Shown here: positions 8,533-17,312 of the stretch, in pieces
Numbering within the stretch: position 1 is the first letter of the stretch
How the letters are laid out: each line of letters opens with the position of its first letter
Assembly (NCBI RefSeq): GCF_004000435.1
Contig: NZ_RBVZ01000002.1
Span: forward strand, 543,501 to 607,500
Length of the DNA stretch: 64,000 nt
Direction of reading: 5' to 3'
From: Alexandriicola marinus
GTDB taxonomy: Bacteria; Pseudomonadota; Alphaproteobacteria; Rhodobacterales; Rhodobacteraceae
The notes under the pieces: generated by a model
Seen by the model: only the letters and a program-made list of their open reading frames with translations
What the model was told of the DNA's origin: nothing
The model's database searches: none
Translations under genes and position numbers: made by a program

Positions 8533-9510
8533 ATGAACGACAAAGTGGTAAGGCGCACAGGCAGACCGAGGCTCGATTCCGGGGCCCGGGAGCGGATTCT
8601 TGCCAAGATCGCTAAGCTCGACCATGCCCCGGCCGAAGAGATCGAGGTGGCGACGGATGCGCTCCGTGATCTGCTGCGCAGCGATCCCGTGACAGAGGCC
8701 GAGCCGGAACCGGCCGCGCAAATCGACACCTCCGACAGCGATGCAGGCGCGACGGCGCCTGATCCGTCCGCACCCCCCTCCCCGTCGGTTCATGACAGCT
8801 GGACCCGTCTGCGACAGTTCTCCCTCGACGGCACACATCTGGAAGGAAAGCTGGTCATCACGGCCAACAGGTCCGACCCGGCACACGGAGCCTTTGACGT
8901 TCTGCGCACGCGTCTGGTTCAGGCCCTTGCCGACAAGGGCTGGACGCGTGTTGCCATCACCTCGCCGACGGCCGGCTGCGGCAAAAGCTTTACCGCCGTG
9001 AACCTCGCCATCACCCTGTCACGTTATGACAGCTGCCGGACCGTGCTTCTGGATTTCGACATGCGCAGACCCGGGCTTGCCCGGTATTTCGGCGTCGAGC
9101 GCGCCGGGTCGATCGGCGATTATCTGCGCGGCTTTGTCCCGCTGGAGGATCACCTTATCCGGCCGGGGCCGAACAATCTGCATGTCGGGGACAGGCTTGC
9201 CATAGGCCTGAACGACCGGCCCGAAGCCTATGCGGCCGAATTGCTTCAGCAGCCGGAAACGGCCGCCGTCATGACCCATCTCGAACGGACTCTGCACCCG
9301 GAAGTCGTGCTTCTTGATCTGCCGCCTGCCCTTGCGCAGGACGATGTCATCGCGGCACGCCCGCATTTCGACTGTGTCTTGATGGTGGTCGGTGGCGGGA
9401 TGACCACCTCCGACGAGATTCAGGAGGCAACCCGCCGGATCGGCGAAGACAAGCCGGTTCTGGGCGTGGTGCTGAACAAGGCCGATATCGAGGGCGACTA
9501 CGCCTATTAG
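8533..9510 (+). CDS. CpsD/CapB-type BY-kinase (exopolysaccharide tyrosine kinase)
   Basis: A 325-residue cytoplasmic P-loop kinase domain of the bacterial tyrosine kinase family. The Walker A is TAGCGKSF (about residues 146-153) and the Walker A' is LLDFDMRRPG (172-181). The N-terminal ~110 residues are charged and low-complexity (RRTGRPRLDSG, then an acidic/Pro stretch). The C-terminus ends DYAY, so only two tyrosines remain of the usual autophosphorylation cluster. The ATG at 8533 follows a purine-rich GGCGAG; a GTG at 8506 is a weaker alternative. Such kinases pair with a Wzz-type protein, here encoded convergently next door, to control chain length and export. Confidence 0.85.
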   Translation: MNDKVVRRTGRPRLDSGARERILAKIAKLDHAPAEEIEVATDALRDLLRSDPVTEAEPEPAAQIDTSDSDAGATAPDPSAPPSPSVHDSWTRLRQFSLDGTHLEGKLVITANRSDPAHGAFDVLRTRLVQALADKGWTRVAITSPTAGCGKSFTAVNLAITLSRYDSCRTVLLDFDMRRPGLARYFGVERAGSIGDYLRGFVPLEDHLIRPGPNNLHVGDRLAIGLNDRPEAYAAELLQQPETAAVMTHLERTLHPEVVLLDLPPALAQDDVIAARPHFDCVLMVVGGGMTTSDEIQEATRRIGEDKPVLGVVLNKADIEGDYAY

Positions 9511-10844
9511 GGTCTGGCACCACGTCGCAACAGCGGCAGGCGGAGCAGTTCCAGGAGCCGTTGGATGGGCAGCATCGACCAGAGTTCCACGCCGAAACGG
9601 CGGATCAAGACCCACACGAGCCCCAGCAACGCGATCAGGTAAGCGCCCAGTTTCAGCAGCCGGTTTCGCTTGGCTCTGCGGGTGGTCAGGTTGGGAATGA
9701 TAATCACAGGACGCACACCCAACTGACGTTCGAGTTGGGCGGCGGTCCGGATCTTCCCGCTCGACAACTCGAGCAGCATCGCGGCGGCCAGCGCGAAGAC
9801 CACCGTCGCGACACCACCGGCCAGCGCGATCTTTCGGCGGCTGGCGGAGACCGGATATTCAGGCGGGATCGCTGTTTCCAGCACCTCGAACCGCTCGGCT
9901 TGATCCTGTTCCTCGAGAAGCTGGGTCATGGCCGCTTCGGTGCGCCGCTGTGTGACGACCTCGTATTCGGTGTTCAGCTGTTCGAGCTGCCGATTGAGCG
10001 CGGAAAGGCGCCGTTCGATGATCGGTGCCGCGGCAATCGCCTCTTCGATGCGGGCGATGTTCTCGGCGATCAGGGAGCGTTGCTGCTCAAGCAGGGCGAC
10101 CTGACGCTCCAGCTCGTCTTCGCGAAGGCGATCGGACTGCGTCTGCAATTCGATCAGCTGCTGATCAAGCGCAATCTGCGTATCTGTGAGCCGGGTCAGC
10201 CGTTCCCGCTGGGAGGCGATATTGTCAGGCAGGCTGTCGAGGTTGACCCCCTTGAACTCGGCAATGATTGCCTCGACCTGCGAAATCTCTTCGCTGACGC
10301 GCGCCTCTTCCGAAACAAAGAAAGCCAGTGTGCGTGCCGCCCGGCCTTCGCTGCGCGATTGCGCCTCGGTCAGGATCGAGTTCAGGAAATCGTTCGCGAC
10401 ATCCGCCGCCAGCTGCGCATCATCCAGCCGCACCGTAATCACAAGGCCCGACGGCTGCACATCCGGGCGCCACGACTGCGTCGGATCGACAAGTTCGATG
10501 ATCGTGATGGATTCCCGAAGCAGAAACACCTTTTCCGTCAACGGCATATCACCCGGAAACAGTCCGAACCTGTCGATCACAGCAACCATGTTGTCCCGCG
10601 ACATCAGCTTTTGCTGGATCAGGTCGAGCTGTGAATTGGAATTCACCATCATCGCCTGACCGGCCAATTGTTCCGCGACCTCGGGGGCCTCGATCTGGAT
10701 GACCGCCGTCGCCTCGAACAGCTTGGGCCTGCTCAGAGCAAACCAGACCGACGAGGCCATTCCGATCGCGAGGATCAGGATGATGACCGGCAAACGCCGC
10801 CAGATGACACGCAACAGGGCGCGCGGGGAAACAAGGTGGCCCAT
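9507..10844 (-). CDS. Wzz/GumC-type polysaccharide chain-length determinant
   Basis: A 445-residue polysaccharide co-polymerase without a fused kinase domain. Seen: a first membrane helix near residue 20 (VIILILAIGMASSVWFAL), a Wzz-type periplasmic start (FEATAVIQIEAPE), long Glu/Gln/Leu-rich coiled coils (about residues 170-330), a second membrane helix (ALAGGVATVVFALAAAML) and, unusually, a further hydrophobic helix near the C-terminus (LGAYLIALLGLVWVL). The ATG at 10844 has GAGGAG just upstream and is preferred over the reading from 10874. It overlaps the end of the convergent kinase gene by 4 bases. Partner of the kinase in controlling polymer length (family knowledge). Confidence 0.85.
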   Translation of the reverse strand: MGHLVSPRALLRVIWRRLPVIILILAIGMASSVWFALSRPKLFEATAVIQIEAPEVAEQLAGQAMMVNSNSQLDLIQQKLMSRDNMVAVIDRFGLFPGDMPLTEKVFLLRESITIIELVDPTQSWRPDVQPSGLVITVRLDDAQLAADVANDFLNSILTEAQSRSEGRAARTLAFFVSEEARVSEEISQVEAIIAEFKGVNLDSLPDNIASQRERLTRLTDTQIALDQQLIELQTQSDRLREDELERQVALLEQQRSLIAENIARIEEAIAAAPIIERRLSALNRQLEQLNTEYEVVTQRRTEAAMTQLLEEQDQAERFEVLETAIPPEYPVSASRRKIALAGGVATVVFALAAAMLLELSSGKIRTAAQLERQLGVRPVIIIPNLTTRRAKRNRLLKLGAYLIALLGLVWVLIRRFGVELWSMLPIQRLLELLRLPLLRRGARP

Positions 10845-10961
10845 GTCCACTCCTCGACCAAACCTCCGATCCACAAAATGGACCGGGCCTTGCCCCTAAC
10901 GGCAAAGACACGAATCTGCACATGTCTATGCCACACCCTTGCCCCAATTTAGCCGATTACT

Positions 10962-10989
10962 TGCCCGGATTCCACGAACCATCCGGGCA
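10962..10989. repeat. Perfect 9-bp inverted repeat between PPTase and Wzz genes
   Basis: TGCCCGGAT and ATCCGGGCA are separated by 10 bases. The repeat lies 55 bases beyond the PPTase stop and about 120 bases before the Wzz start. It has no T run on either side, so it is either an atypical terminator hairpin for the PKS/NRPS operon or a regulatory site for the Wzz gene. Confidence 0.45.
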
Positions 10990-11044
10990 GATGGGGAAAC
11001 GATGCGTTGCCGATATCGAAATCACCGCCATGTTTTCGCCGCAA

Positions 11045-11686
11045 TCAGCGCTTTGGCAAGACCACCGCCGCGACGCATAGTCCGCCATCGATGATCAGGT
11101 GCCCGCCCACGACGGTTCCCGCCGCGACCGGCCCTGCCGAGCGGTCAAGCTCTGCGGCAAAGCGATTGCCGTCCGAATCGAGCCGGATGCGCATATCCTG
11201 AAAATCCCAGATCGCCCCCGCCAGCGGATAAAGCGCCTTGTAGGTGGCCTCCTTGGCGCAAAAGATCGCCCGCGTGCGGCCCCGATCAACCTGTTCGTCC
11301 GGGGTCAGCACCGTTTCGATCGCATCAACGGGCAACGGCGCATCGGGTTCGATGTCGACCCCCACGCCCAGCACGTCTTCGGAGGATGCGACGAGGGCGA
11401 TCGCAAATCCGGCCGCATGGCTGATGCTGCCCACTATGCCCCGTGGCCATTGCGGGGCGCGATCCGCGTCCATCGGAATCGAGACACCCGTCATGCCCAA
11501 TTGGGCAAGGGCCTGGCGCGCGGCCGCCCGGCCTGCCGCGAATTCGGCGCGACGTGCCGGAACGGCCTTCGCAATCGCGGCGGCCTCTTCCCCGGTCAGG
11601 GGGGCGCTGTCCGAAATCGAACGACAGACAAGCACGCAGCCGGGCCCGACGGCCTGTTCCAGACGAGCAACAGCCGACAGTGTCAC
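11045..11686 (-). CDS. 4'-phosphopantetheinyl transferase (EntD/Sfp superfamily)
   Basis: A 213-residue enzyme that loads the phosphopantetheine arm on carrier proteins. The key metal- and CoA-binding blocks are present: GSISHAAGFAIA (around residue 90), GVGVDIEPDAPL and FCAKEATYKAL (W/F-x-x-KE-A-x-x-K). The N-terminal R-x-x-FAAGRAAAR block is EntD-like. It starts at a GTG that shares a GTGA junction with the NRPS stop, so it is the last gene of the PKS/NRPS operon and surely activates the PCP of the NRPS and the ACP of the PKS encoded upstream. Confidence 0.9.
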   Translation of the reverse strand: MTLSAVARLEQAVGPGCVLVCRSISDSAPLTGEEAAAIAKAVPARRAEFAAGRAAARQALAQLGMTGVSIPMDADRAPQWPRGIVGSISHAAGFAIALVASSEDVLGVGVDIEPDAPLPVDAIETVLTPDEQVDRGRTRAIFCAKEATYKALYPLAGAIWDFQDMRIRLDSDGNRFAAELDRSAGPVAAGTVVGGHLIIDGGLCVAAVVLPKR

Positions 11687-14600
11687 GCGTCCTGCATCCG
11701 TCTGGCGCGCAGGACCTTGCGCCGGGCCATGGCATCGGATCGGGCCGCGGCGCGTGCTGCTGCGCCGTCCATCGGCCGGACAGGCGTCAGAGACGGCTGC
11801 GGCGCCGGTGATTCATTATCAACCGGTTGCGTCGCAGCCTTGCGCTTGCGGCTGGCCACAGGAGCGGCGCCGCCGAGAAGGGCCTCGACATGGGAGGCCA
11901 GCGCCCCGAGTGTCGTGTGCCGGAAAATATCCGTGATCCCCAGACGCGACACACCGAGGCTGTCGCGAATTTCGCGATGGGCCTGCACCGCAAGCAGGGA
12001 ATGGCCGCCGAGGTCGAAGAAATTGTCGCGCGCGCCCGGCGTCGGAACACCCAGTATGCCCGCCCAGATCGCAGCCAGCGCATCGATCGTCGAGACGCTC
12101 GCCTCCGCATCGGGGGACAGAACGGGAGCCGTCGCAGGTCGTGCTGCCGGGGCGCGCGGGCCGGGTTGCGGCAGGGCCTTGCGGTCGACCTTCTTGTTGG
12201 GCGTCAGGGGAAAGGCATCGAGCGCGATCACCCGGGCGGGAACCATATGCGCGGGCAAATCCTTGGCCAGCGCCTGTTTCACGACCTGTTCGGTGGGACT
12301 GTCGGTCCCGGTGAGATAGGCGACAAGCTGTTCTGACCCAGCCTCTCCCAGCGCCACGACAACGGATTGCGACACACCGGGAAGCGCGTCGATCGCGGCC
12401 TCGATCTCGCCCAATTCGATCCGGTGGCCGCGCAGTTTGACCTGATGATCGGCACGACCCAGGAAATCGAGGGTGCCGTCGGCCTGCCATCGCGCCAGAT
12501 CGCCAGTACAATACATCCGCCCCGGCGCAAAAGGATTGGGGCGGAACCTGTCTTCTGTCAGATCGGGTCGCTGCCAATAGCCAAGCGCAACGCCTTCGCC
12601 ACCGATCCACAATTCGCCCACCTGACCGGTGGCGACGGGTTCGAGCCTCTCATCGAGGACATAGACCTGCGTATTGGCGATCGGCGAGCCGATCGATGCG
12701 GTTCCCTCCGCGTCGCGAACGGTCTGGGTCGTCGACCAGATCGTCGTCTCGGTCGGGCCATACATGTTCTCGATCCGGGCTTTTGTGGCGGCCGATAGAT
12801 CACGCACGAGCGCACCGGGAAGCGCCTCGCCGCCGATCATCAGGTGTCGGATGCGGCGCAGGGCTGCGCGGCTTGCATCATCGCCGACAAGCATCCGGGC
12901 CATGGACGGCGTGCATTGCAGATGGGTCACGTCGTGCCGTTCGATCTGCGCCGCGATGGAGAAATCGTCATCTGCGGGTGCGCTGTCCTCGTTGGACAGG
13001 GCGCACACCTTTGCGAGCGGCCGCAATCCATCCAGCACGGTCTGCGCCCCGATGCCATAATCGATCAGGCAGGCGACCTCCGTGACCCCGATGGCCTTGA
13101 CCTGTTCAACCCGGTCAAGCGCATCGTCGATCGTCCCGAACAGGCCGGAGTCGTTGAAATACCTCTCGAATGCATAATCGAGAATGCCTTCAAGCTCCTC
13201 TGGCTCCAGTGACCCGAGATCGAGCTGGAACGCATTGTCCACGCCCTTGGGCCGCTTGAAGGCGGGAAACGCCCAGGCGTATTGCTTGATCAGACCGGCG
13301 GCGGAGCGCAGGTAATCCTTCATCGGCTCGCGCGCGGTCTCCCGCGCCTCGTCGCGCGTGGCAGCAAGGTAGGTGTGCAGCATCAGCGTGACGGAAAAAT
13401 CCTGCGGGTCGTGACCCGCCTCGCGCAGCGCGGCGTGATAGATCGCGATCTTTTCGCCCACCTCGTCGACCGACTGACCCAGCAGATGGGTCAGGACATT
13501 CGCGCCAATGCGTCCCGCCTCGGCCCAGGTTTCCGGATTGCCCGCCGTCGTCACCCATATCGGCACCTCCTTCGAGACGGGCCTTGGCTGCGTCACAAGC
13601 GTATGGATCGACCCATCCGCCCGGGGGAAGCCCACCTCTTCGCCGCGCCAGAGGGCACGGACCTGTGCGATCGCCTCGGACATGGCCTCCTTGTTGCGAG
13701 GCGGCGCGTTCTCTGGCCGAAGGACGAAATCATCCGGCTGCCAGCCAGAGGCGATAGCAAGCCCGGCACGCCCGTTCGTCAGGTTGTCGATGACGGCCCA
13801 TTCCTCGGCGATGCGCGCCGGGTGGTGAAGGGGCGCGACGCAGCTGCCCGCCCGAACCCCGATGTTTCGCGTCACGGCGGCGACGGCGGCACCGGTGACC
13901 GACGGGTTGGGATAGGGTCCGCCGAAAGCATGGAAATGCCGTTCCGGTGTCCAGACGGCGGTGAACCCGTTTTCATCGGCGTATTTTGCCCCATCGAGCA
14001 AAAGGCGATACTTGTCACGCCCCTCGCCATCGTCATTGCCCCAATAGAACAGGCTGAAGTCCATCCCGCCGATCCGCCGCCCGCCGCCCGCGGACACCAT
14101 CGCCCGGCTCTCATCACCTGACATGACGACGGTCACGCCACGCGCCAGCGTCCAGAACAGTTCGAGCACCGAGATATCGAAGCTGAGCGATGTAACGGCA
14201 AGCCATCTGTCGCCCGCGTCATGCGGTATGCGCTCATCTATCCCGGCAAAAAAATTCGCCACGTTGCGATGGCTGATCATCACGCCCTTGGGCCGCCCGG
14301 TGGAGCCCGAGGTATAGATCATATAGGCCAAGTCCTCCGGTCGGGGGCCATCGGATACGGCCGTTTCCGGGGCATCGTTCAGACGCGGGTCGTCGATCAG
14401 AACCACCACCGCCTCATGTTCCGGAAGCACGTCTTGGGTCTGGGCCTCGGCCAGAATGGCGCGGGGCGCGCTGTCTTCGACGTAAAGGGCGATGCGGTCC
14501 CTCGGGTAGGCGGGATCAAGCGGCACATAGGCCGCGCCCGCCTTCTGGATGGCCAGCGCCCCGATCACGAGGTCCGCCGATCGGCTCAGACACAGCCCGA

Positions 14601-16317
14601 CGCGATCGCCACGCCGGACGCCTTCGGCCCTCAGAACGTGGGCAATCCGGTTGGCCCGCGCCTCGACCTCTGCATAGCTCAGCGCCCGATCTTCGAAGAT
14701 GATCGCCGTGGCCTCGGGCTGCTCCGCGGCGCGCGCGGCGATTAATTCCGGGATCGTCGCCTCACGTTCAAACTCCCGTTCGGTGCGGTTCCAGCCCTGT
14801 AGCAGCGTCTCGAGTTCCGCCGCGTCGGGAAGGGGCAAGTCAGAACAACCGGCCTCGTCATGCCCGGCAAACCAGGACAGCGCGGTGCCAAGCCGGGCTG
14901 CTACAAGGGCGACGCCGTCCTGCGACAGGCGTGCCGGGTCGGGGATCAGGCGGGGCGCACCGCCGTTCCAGTCGAACGTCAGGGCGGCACCCGCAACCGC
15001 GCCCGTGCCATTGGCAAGCGCGATGTCGGGGATGGTCGGTGCCTCGCCTGCGATACGAAGCGGCAGATCGGCCGCAAAGCCCGGTCTTGCAGAGGCCCGG
15101 TCAAGTTCATCGGCGAAACGGGCCCGCGCCTGAGCGACCGAACCGTCGGGATCGAACCGGACGGGCACCCAATCGCAGACAAAAGGTGTCGCCGAGGGCC
15201 GTGCCAAAGCAAGATCGACCGGCCCGCCTGCAAGTCTTGCAAAGATTGCACCAAGCGCCGCGAAGACCCCGATGCTATCCGGCCTGCCGGCAAGATCGAC
15301 TGTCGTCTCATGCCCGCCCGCGCCGGTCAGCCCGATCCGGGCCGGAACCAGCGCCTTCAGGCGCCTGTTCCAGAACGGCTCTGCCCCAGCGACAAGTCGC
15401 ATCTCGTCCGTCAACGCCTGCCGCGCCGCGGGATCGGGCTGGTCGAGACTGTCACCCGTCTCAGGCTTGATGGTACCGTTCAGGTATTCCAGCCCATGAA
15501 GGAAGATGGCGCCATCGGCACATGCGACAGTGATCCCGTCGTCCCCGGCCTGAAGAACAGTGCCCGGCGCGCCCGCTCCCGCCGCGATCTCGGCCCCACG
15601 GGCGCAGATGATCTGCCCCTTGTGCAAGACCTTCGGCAAGGTCAGCGGATTGTCATAGGCCCCATGATCAAGGGCGCGCAAAAAGGCCGCGACCTTGGCG
15701 GCGCTTAGGTTGAAATCAATCAGTGCGGCAGCCTCTGGCCGGTCAGCGCGGCCGAAATAGCTTCGCCGCGACAGATCCTGTTCTACGACGTTCGGCGCAC
15801 CCGAGGTCAGTTGCGCGATCACGGTGGCAAAGCTTTCGATGCCCGCCGCATAGCATTTCGCATTCAGCGAAAAGGCCGTCTCGTTTTCTGCGATCTCGAC
15901 CGCTTGCGACGCAAGGATGCGGCCTTCGTCGACGCCACCCTCGATCAGATGCCACGTCACGCCATGGCGCCCCTCCCCGTTCAGGAGGGCCCAGACCGGC
16001 GCATTCAGCCCGGCATAGGCAGGCAACGGGCCATCATGGAAATTGATTGCGCCAAGGCGAGCCGTTGCCAGAACCTCATCGGGAATGATCGACAGGTTGG
16101 CCGCCGACACGATCCAGTCGAAACCAACACCGGCGATACGGTCAGCCAGACCCTTGCCCGGGGCGATGACATCAAGGCCCGAAGTCGCCGCCCAGCCTTT
16201 TACGTCGGGGTCGTCCGAGACGACGCCGGAGATCCGGTGGCCGGCCTCGAGCAGCATCCGCCCGCATTGCACCGTGAGCGATTCATGCCCGATCAGCAGA
16301 ACGGAAAAGGTGGCCAT
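11683..16317 (-). CDS. NRPS: formyltransferase - half C - A(luciferase-like monooxygenase inserted) - PCP
   Basis: A 1544-residue single-module synthetase. In order: methionyl-tRNA-formyltransferase-like domain (about 1-285, NFHDGPLPAYAGLN near 92 and GVDEGRIL near 128); a region resembling only the second half of a condensation domain (about 305-515), with no HHxxxDG seen; adenylation domain part 1 (about 522-745, YTSGSTGRPKGV); a luciferase-like FMN monooxygenase insert of the MupA/Atu3671 type (about 748-1105); adenylation part 2 (1115-1380, MYGPTETT, YCTGDLARW); PCP with Ser1440 (DLGGHSLLAV); and a 60-residue Ala/Arg-rich tail. The ten specificity residues read D-I-L-Q-M-G-M-I-W-K, very near the glycine code as I recall it. 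The ATG at 16317 shares a TGATG junction with the preceding GT2; a TTG one codon upstream is less likely. There is no release domain, so the chain probably passes to the PKS. Confidence 0.9.
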   Translation of the reverse strand: MATFSVLLIGHESLTVQCGRMLLEAGHRISGVVSDDPDVKGWAATSGLDVIAPGKGLADRIAGVGFDWIVSAANLSIIPDEVLATARLGAINFHDGPLPAYAGLNAPVWALLNGEGRHGVTWHLIEGGVDEGRILASQAVEIAENETAFSLNAKCYAAGIESFATVIAQLTSGAPNVVEQDLSRRSYFGRADRPEAAALIDFNLSAAKVAAFLRALDHGAYDNPLTLPKVLHKGQIICARGAEIAAGAGAPGTVLQAGDDGITVACADGAIFLHGLEYLNGTIKPETGDSLDQPDPAARQALTDEMRLVAGAEPFWNRRLKALVPARIGLTGAGGHETTVDLAGRPDSIGVFAALGAIFARLAGGPVDLALARPSATPFVCDWVPVRFDPDGSVAQARARFADELDRASARPGFAADLPLRIAGEAPTIPDIALANGTGAVAGAALTFDWNGGAPRLIPDPARLSQDGVALVAARLGTALSWFAGHDEAGCSDLPLPDAAELETLLQGWNRTEREFEREATIPELIAARAAEQPEATAIIFEDRALSYAEVEARANRIAHVLRAEGVRRGDRVGLCLSRSADLVIGALAIQKAGAAYVPLDPAYPRDRIALYVEDSAPRAILAEAQTQDVLPEHEAVVVLIDDPRLNDAPETAVSDGPRPEDLAYMIYTSGSTGRPKGVMISHRNVANFFAGIDERIPHDAGDRWLAVTSLSFDISVLELFWTLARGVTVVMSGDESRAMVSAGGGRRIGGMDFSLFYWGNDDGEGRDKYRLLLDGAKYADENGFTAVWTPERHFHAFGGPYPNPSVTGAAVAAVTRNIGVRAGSCVAPLHHPARIAEEWAVIDNLTNGRAGLAIASGWQPDDFVLRPENAPPRNKEAMSEAIAQVRALWRGEEVGFPRADGSIHTLVTQPRPVSKEVPIWVTTAGNPETWAEAGRIGANVLTHLLGQSVDEVGEKIAIYHAALREAGHDPQDFSVTLMLHTYLAATRDEARETAREPMKDYLRSAAGLIKQYAWAFPAFKRPKGVDNAFQLDLGSLEPEELEGILDYAFERYFNDSGLFGTIDDALDRVEQVKAIGVTEVACLIDYGIGAQTVLDGLRPLAKVCALSNEDSAPADDDFSIAAQIERHDVTHLQCTPSMARMLVGDDASRAALRRIRHLMIGGEALPGALVRDLSAATKARIENMYGPTETTIWSTTQTVRDAEGTASIGSPIANTQVYVLDERLEPVATGQVGELWIGGEGVALGYWQRPDLTEDRFRPNPFAPGRMYCTGDLARWQADGTLDFLGRADHQVKLRGHRIELGEIEAAIDALPGVSQSVVVALGEAGSEQLVAYLTGTDSPTEQVVKQALAKDLPAHMVPARVIALDAFPLTPNKKVDRKALPQPGPRAPAARPATAPVLSPDAEASVSTIDALAAIWAGILGVPTPGARDNFFDLGGHSLLAVQAHREIRDSLGVSRLGITDIFRHTTLGALASHVEALLGGAAPVASRKRKAATQPVDNESPAPQPSLTPVRPMDGAAARAAARSDAMARRKVLRARRMQDA

Positions 16318-17312
16318 CAACTGGCTCCTTTCAGGTGTGGTGAGGGCCGGTGCTCAGAACGCCGGCCCAGGAAGGCGGACATATCGTGCCGGATAAGCGT
16401 CAACAGGAAACCGGGCGGATCGACGGGCTTCTGCCCCGAAAGAAGAGCCCTCAACCGGTGAACGAGCCCACCCGCCACATGGGCAAGCGTCGCGATCGCC
16501 GTGTAGGCGGGGCCGTGGTTCTTGCGGAAATAGTAGAAGCGCGAGTCGAACCAATAGTCGGGAACGCGGCGCCATTCCTTCATCCGGGTCGATGCCGAAC
16601 CGATATGCGCAACACGGCTTTCGGGCACGAAATGAACCTCGTGTCCGGCACGACTCGCACGGCGGCACAGATCCGTCTCCTCAAAATAGAGAAAGAATTC
16701 CTCGTCAAAGAGACCAATTTCATCAAGAACGGATTGGCGCATCATAAGGCTTGCCCCGGCCAGCCAATCCACACGGCCCGCCGTTTCAGGTGTGGGCACC
16801 GGCACCTTCGCATCCGAGAGCAACCGCGAGACCGGACCAAAACGGCAGGCGCCTTCGAATTCGCTGGCGATCGAGGGGAACCTGAACGTCGTGAGATGCG
16901 GCGCGCCGTCTGGTCCGTGGATGTAGCTTCCGGCAAAGCCGGCCCTTGGCGTCGCCTCGAGGTAATCGCGCAGCGCCGTGATGGCATCGCGCGCCGGAAA
17001 GGCATCTGAGTTCAGGACATAGACATAATCGGGTTTGGTCGTGTCCGACAGACCGCCGCGAATGCCGACGTTGTTGCCTGCCCCAAATCCCCCGTTCCGG
17101 TGGGATTGCACGACACGCACCCTATCCCATCCGCGATCCGCGACATGGGAGGCGATCTGTTCGTAGGACCCGTCGCGACTGTCATTGTCGACCACCACGA
17201 TCTCGCCGTTCAGGCCTTCCATCGCGAGGTGCGCGGCCTCGATCGACTTGATCGTCATCGCCGGCGTCCGCCAGTTGAGGATGATCGTCAGGATGCTGGG
17301 CCCGCCGGTCAT
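16317..17312 (-). CDS. Glycosyltransferase family 2 (rhamnosyltransferase-like), between PKS and NRPS
   Basis: A 331-residue GT-A enzyme similar in layout to WbbL-type rhamnosyltransferases. Seen: LTIILNWRTPAMTIKSI at the N-terminus, VVVDNDSRDGSYEQI, the YVLNSDAFP block in the position of the metal-binding motif, WLAGASLMMRQSVLDEIG and FFLYFEETDLCRR in the acceptor/catalytic region. It overlaps the PKS stop by ATGA and the NRPS start by TGATG, so it is physically locked into the assembly-line operon. That placement suggests the sugar it adds belongs to the same product as the polyketide/peptide moiety (inference). dTDP-rhamnose genes rmlB and rmlD lie 18 kb away in the same locus. Confidence 0.88.
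   Translation of the reverse strand: MTGGPSILTIILNWRTPAMTIKSIEAAHLAMEGLNGEIVVVDNDSRDGSYEQIASHVADRGWDRVRVVQSHRNGGFGAGNNVGIRGGLSDTTKPDYVYVLNSDAFPARDAITALRDYLEATPRAGFAGSYIHGPDGAPHLTTFRFPSIASEFEGACRFGPVSRLLSDAKVPVPTPETAGRVDWLAGASLMMRQSVLDEIGLFDEEFFLYFEETDLCRRASRAGHEVHFVPESRVAHIGSASTRMKEWRRVPDYWFDSRFYYFRKNHGPAYTAIATLAHVAGGLVHRLRALLSGQKPVDPPGFLLTLIRHDMSAFLGRRSEHRPSPHLKGAS

Noticed and set aside
9561..10634. 357-residue + strand reading opposite the Wzz gene
   Set aside because: Antisense shadow; the - strand has membrane helices and coiled coils in the correct order.
10845..10960. Possible sigma-54 or sigma-70 promoter of the Wzz gene
   Set aside because: Candidate hexamers had wrong spacing or poor match; not reportable as a site.
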